NCBI GenBank assembly: GCA_913061385.1
Contig: CAJXTM010000064.1
Span: 1 to 10,155, forward strand
Direction of reading: 5' to 3'
Origin: an uncultured Rhodopirellula sp.
Lineage (GTDB): Bacteria; Planctomycetota; Planctomycetia; Pirellulales; Pirellulaceae
DNA: 10,155 bases
Shown here: piece after piece, positions 7,842-10,155 of the stretch
Layout: every line of letters begins with the position of its first letter
Numbering within the stretch: the stretch's first letter is position 1
Position numbers and translations under genes: made by a program
The notes under the pieces: model-generated
Told to the model about the DNA's origin: nothing
Seen by the model: the letters and a program-made list of their open reading frames with translations, nothing else
Databases searched by the model: none

Positions 7842-8537
7842 TCAATTGTTTGGCAGCAGGCGTGTGAGAAAAGAATTCATGTGCTTTTGTTGGACAGGCA
7901 GGTGCTGGTCGATTCCTGACATGATTTCTGACTCAGGCTGAATACCCCTGCCTGCTAGTTTTCGGTATTTGGAAACCGTGAGAAATGTCCGGATCGTTCG
8001 AATGTCAGCTTCCAGATGAAACTGGAACCCAAAGATGCGATCGTCGAGACTGAACGCCTGATGGCAGCAGCCTTCAGATTCATACAGATGTTCAGCATCG
8101 TTTGGAATTTCAAACGTATCCCTGTGCCAATGAAAGACTGTCATTTGTTTTGGCAGACTCTCGTCCACCACGGTGGACTGCCCCATGACGCGTCGAACAT
8201 CATGCCAGCCCAGTTCCGGTTGATGATTACGGCGAACTGTTGCCCCGAGCGCTGATGCCAAAATTTGCGCTCCCAGACAAATCCCCACAATACGTTGCCC
8301 ACCCTCAGCGTACTTGCGCACGAGTGATTGTTCGTCGGCGATCCAATCGGGACGATTTTCCATGGTCAACGGGTACGGACCACCTAGCATGATCATTGCA
8401 TTACAGTCCACCGATTTTGGAATGGGTTGTTGACGATCAACACGAATCGTGATGATTTCGTGCCCCAGTGTTGTGATCACGTTTTCGGCCGCTGCCAGTG
8501 AATCAGCCGCGCTGTGTTGAATTACCAGGATTCTCAT
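7842..8537 (-). CDS. Class I glutamine amidotransferase (GMP synthase-like domain)
   Basis: A stand-alone 231-residue class I (triad) glutamine amidotransferase domain protein of the kind often labelled GMP synthase-like. It probably hydrolyses glutamine or a gamma-glutamyl amide in the cytoplasm. Visible features: MRILVIQH first strand (1-8), MLGGPYPL oxyanion region (50-57), nucleophile C87 in GICLGAQ (85-91), FHWHRDTF (135-142) and the catalytic pair H174/E176 in FQFHLEAD. No synthetase domain is attached, so it is not a complete GuaA, and it is not PurQ-like in detail. The frame extends to a TTG at 8570, but the extra 11 residues are serine-rich and the ATG at 8537 starts the fold directly. 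It follows the small unassigned frame by 34 bp and ends the right-hand minus-strand cluster. Substrate cannot be told from sequence. Confidence 0.88.
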   Translation of the reverse strand: MRILVIQHSAADSLAAAENVITTLGHEIITIRVDRQQPIPKSVDCNAMIMLGGPYPLTMENRPDWIADEQSLVRKYAEGGQRIVGICLGAQILASALGATVRRNHQPELGWHDVRRVMGQSTVVDESLPKQMTVFHWHRDTFEIPNDAEHLYESEGCCHQAFSLDDRIFGFQFHLEADIRTIRTFLTVSKYRKLAGRGIQPESEIMSGIDQHLPVQQKHMNSFLTRLLPNN

Positions 8538-8571
8538 GGAAGGCAAACTCGACGAAGAAGTTGAACGCAAA

Positions 8572-8868
8572 TCAGTTGCGTAGCGGCAAATTCAGCAGCA
8601 GCTCGAAGGCACGTGAGGTGTCAGTGATTGATGGGAATTGTGTCGCTTTTGCTGAGATCAATGTAATGTCGATGGCAGGCAGTGCAGTTGTTACCGCTTG
8701 TACCCGAGTCGTGGTACTGCTGCGACCGCTCATCCAACGGTCGCCGGGACGATATTTGGAAGTCGCGGTAGTTGCAGTTCGCCTTGCCGCATGTCTTGTC
8801 GGGTCAGTGTGTGCTTTGCAGAGGTTCGCTGAGGTAGTGGGTTGATTCACTTGGTTTTCGACGATCAT
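8572..8868 (-). CDS. Hypothetical 98-residue protein
   Basis: I do not recognise it. The frame runs from an ATG at 8868, 14 bp past the stop of the membrane cytochrome gene, to a TGA 34 bp before the amidotransferase, so it fills the gap as an operon gene would. A GAAG lies just upstream of the ATG. The product is rich in threonine, alanine and arginine (TARRTATTATS-like composition in residues 25-60), has a single cysteine, no membrane segment and no obvious signal peptide, and looks disordered up to about residue 60; the last 40 residues are more protein-like, ending FELLLNLPLRN. A 115-codon plus-strand frame (8498-8845) overlaps it, so part of the openness may be base composition. Position favours the minus-strand frame. 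Confidence 0.4.
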   Translation of the reverse strand: MIVENQVNQPTTSANLCKAHTDPTRHAARRTATTATSKYRPGDRWMSGRSSTTTRVQAVTTALPAIDITLISAKATQFPSITDTSRAFELLLNLPLRN

Positions 8869-8882
8869 GACTTCTATTAATC

Positions 8883-9704
8883 CTAACCCAGATTGCGGAA
8901 GGCGATGAAGCTATGAGCAAGCCCACCTACGACCAACGCCACTGTCAGGATGCTGTGAAATGCAACCCAAAGTCGCAGGCGAAGTTGCAATGCAAATTGG
9001 TAGTCCAGATCATCTCGACGCCGCACTAACGCCGCAAATCGATCGGCTGTGCTGCGGCCGTCATTTTCCACATACCGTTCTAGGTCTTTCAGGTCACTCA
9101 ACAATCTTCGTCTTCGTCCGCCCGTCGGAATCAGCACATAGGACAGTGGGGGGCGAGAGTTGAAAAAGGGACTAAGGTGTTGCGTGTAAAAGCTGCCGAG
9201 CACTGGAACTCCTGCGTGCATCGAGAGTTCCTCTCGCAGTTTTTTTGCTTGATCTGCAATCTGCCCGCGATGCCACTCAACGCGGTCGAACCGATTTTGT
9301 CCCTCGACCGCGGTCAGCCGTTTTGGCAATGTTCGTGAAGCATAGAGTCCGTAAAAACCGCTGATGGTGACAAGCAGAAAGACGATCGAAAGCATGCCCT
9401 CGAAGATACCGGTTCCAATCAGTTTGGGAACGTGCATCCAGTACACACCCGCTGTGAAGAATCCCATATAAATATGAACTTGACTCCATGTACTTGCGCT
9501 GCCCAATGGCAATATTGGCAGGCGGCGACGCATGCCAAACAACGCCAACAGCAAGACACAGCAAAGAAGCGTTCCACCGGTTAACAGCGAGATGTCTGCC
9601 AACTGACCCTTTTTGATCCAAACAATGCCAAGCATCACAAGGACCGCAAAGAGAGTCAGAGTGGTGGAGATGCGTCGGCGTTGACGAAATGAAGGAATGG
9701 ACAT
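8883..9704 (-). CDS. Membrane protein, putative di-heme b-type cytochrome
   Basis: A 273-residue inner-membrane protein with about five membrane helices: 13-30, 38-57, 73-94, 99-122 and 245-268. Between the last two is a charged cytoplasmic segment of about 120 residues rich in arginine and lysine (RRRR at 197-200). Helix 3 carries H77 and H91, and helix 5 carries H250 and H264. Both pairs are exactly 14 apart, the spacing used by b cytochromes to hold two hemes across the bilayer. By the positive-inside rule helices 3 and 5 run in the same direction, so H77/H250 would lie near the cytoplasm and H91/H264 near the periplasm. The role is inferred to be electron transfer between the upstream Fe-S protein and the quinone pool or periplasm. 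The start lies 4 bp after the Fe-S gene stop, so the two are surely co-transcribed. An overlapping ATG in another frame (9708) was rejected. No exact family is recognised. Confidence 0.75.
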   Translation of the reverse strand: MSIPSFRQRRRISTTLTLFAVLVMLGIVWIKKGQLADISLLTGGTLLCCVLLLALFGMRRRLPILPLGSASTWSQVHIYMGFFTAGVYWMHVPKLIGTGIFEGMLSIVFLLVTISGFYGLYASRTLPKRLTAVEGQNRFDRVEWHRGQIADQAKKLREELSMHAGVPVLGSFYTQHLSPFFNSRPPLSYVLIPTGGRRRRLLSDLKDLERYVENDGRSTADRFAALVRRRDDLDYQFALQLRLRLWVAFHSILTVALVVGGLAHSFIAFRNLG

Positions 9705-9708
9705 GCAT

Positions 9709-10107
9709 CTAGCTCCGCAGATCGAGCCACTCCTGTAGCGGTTTGGACTCGGTCAGGTCGATTCGGACGAGAGCGTCATGAGGGCAGGCGGCAACACAAG
9801 CCGGGCCTGATGGAAGTTTACTGCACATGTCGCACTTGGTCGCTTTTTCGATTGGCAAGTCAGTGGTCGCGTCACGATAAAGTCGCCCCTGGTGATCAAA
9901 GACCTCCGTCATTCGGATGTTTTCATAAGGGCACGCGGACGCACAGGTGCCACAGCCCACGCAGATCGATTCATGAATCTGTACCACCCCTGATTCCTGA
10001 TCCCGCATGATCGATCCTGTTGGGCAACCGATCATGCAAACGGGATCACTGCACTGCATGCATGCTTCAACGACCTGCAGTCGATCATGGGAAAGACCCT
10101 GCCGGAC
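9709..10107 (-). CDS. Polyferredoxin (DmsB/HybA-like), 5'-truncated
   Basis: The C-terminal 132 residues of an iron-sulfur electron-transfer subunit; its start is lost at the contig edge. Three [4Fe-4S] motifs are visible, numbered from the first native residue: C16-C19-C24-C28-P (CxxCx4CxxxCP), C49-C52-C55-C59-P (CxxCxxCxxxCP) and C92-C95-C104-C108-P (CxxCx8CxxxCP). This order and spacing match clusters II-IV of the DmsB/NrfC/HybA class, so cluster I should lie in the missing part. Such proteins link a molybdopterin, hydrogenase or reductase subunit to a membrane anchor; the next gene, 4 bp on, is that anchor-like protein. No catalytic subunit is in the window. A naive call would begin with MYKRQ at 10122, but those five codons are adapter sequence. 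Confidence 0.88.
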   Translation of the reverse strand, partial: VRQGLSHDRLQVVEACMQCSDPVCMIGCPTGSIMRDQESGVVQIHESICVGCGTCASACPYENIRMTEVFDHQGRLYRDATTDLPIEKATKCDMCSKLPSGPACVAACPHDALVRIDLTESKPLQEWLDLRS

Positions 10108-10155
10108 CTGTCTCTTATACACATCTCCGAGCCCACGAGACCGAGGCTGATCTCG
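10108..10155 (+). other. Illumina Nextera i7-side adapter (artefact)
   Basis: Synthetic sequence. 10108-10126 is CTGTCTCTTATACACATCT (Tn5 mosaic end), 10127-10141 the read-2 linker, 10142-10149 (CGAGGCTG) matches the commercial i7 index N710, and 10150-10155 is the start of P7. The last genomic base is 10107. The reverse complement of the mosaic end encodes the false N-terminus MYKRQ on the gene at this edge. Confidence 0.98.

Noticed and set aside
7842..8537. Assignment as PurQ, the missing glutaminase partner of PurL
   Set aside because: The motifs fit a GMP synthase-like class I amidotransferase (GICLGAQ, FHWHRDTF) rather than PurQ, and the gene is in a different cluster from purL.
8498..8845. 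115-codon plus-strand frame opposite the small hypothetical gene
   Set aside because: It overlaps the start of the amidotransferase antisense, has no visible start signal and breaks the strand order of the cluster. I kept the minus-strand frame instead, with low confidence.
1..10155. CRISPR array, insertion sequence, prophage or RNA gene
   Set aside because: No regularly spaced repeats, transposase motifs, phage structural genes, rRNA segments or tRNA cloverleaf were seen. The only transposon-related sequence is the Tn5 mosaic end of the library adapters, which is artificial.

Overview
The window is one assembled contig of about 10.06 kb of genomic DNA (50-10107). It is flanked on both sides by untrimmed Illumina Nextera adapter sequence (1-49 and 10108-10155), so both natural ends are cut and the outermost genes are partial. 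The genes are bacterial and chromosomal in character. A PurL with a PurS-like N-terminal extension but no glutaminase, a RibBA fusion, weak Shine-Dalgarno sequences, mid-range GC and a secreted esterase together suggest a planctomycete of the Pirellulaceae type, probably from a metagenome. That assignment is inference from gene style and was not tested by a search.

Left to centre (50-6594, all minus strand, transcribed right to left): ribBA (riboflavin), then after a 213-bp gap a prephenate dehydrogenase (tyrosine), then purL (purines) 38 bp further on, then a two-cluster ferredoxin-like protein 57 bp further on. A weak hairpin followed by a T-run lies past the ferredoxin gene. Beyond it, at the very edge, a 30-codon start of a probable exported protein runs into the adapter. 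The last three complete genes look like one transcription unit of housekeeping biosynthesis with an uncharacterised iron-sulfur protein at its end.

Centre (6595-6684) is a short divergent promoter region, with a perfect TATAAT facing ribBA. To its right a plus-strand gene (6685-7758) encodes an exported alpha/beta hydrolase with a complete catalytic triad.

Right part (7842-10107, minus strand, convergent with the hydrolase) is a compact cluster. It starts with a truncated polyferredoxin with three visible [4Fe-4S] motifs. Four bases later comes a membrane protein whose two histidine pairs suit a di-heme b cytochrome. An unrecognised 98-residue reading frame and a class I glutamine amidotransferase follow. 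The first two are probably an electron-transfer module whose catalytic partner lies off the right end.

I see no rRNA, tRNA, insertion sequence, CRISPR array or phage gene. The contents are mostly ordinary core genes. The items most worth a second look are the redox module, the ferredoxin downstream of purL, the small unassigned frame, and the adapter contamination, which creates a false protein N-terminus.
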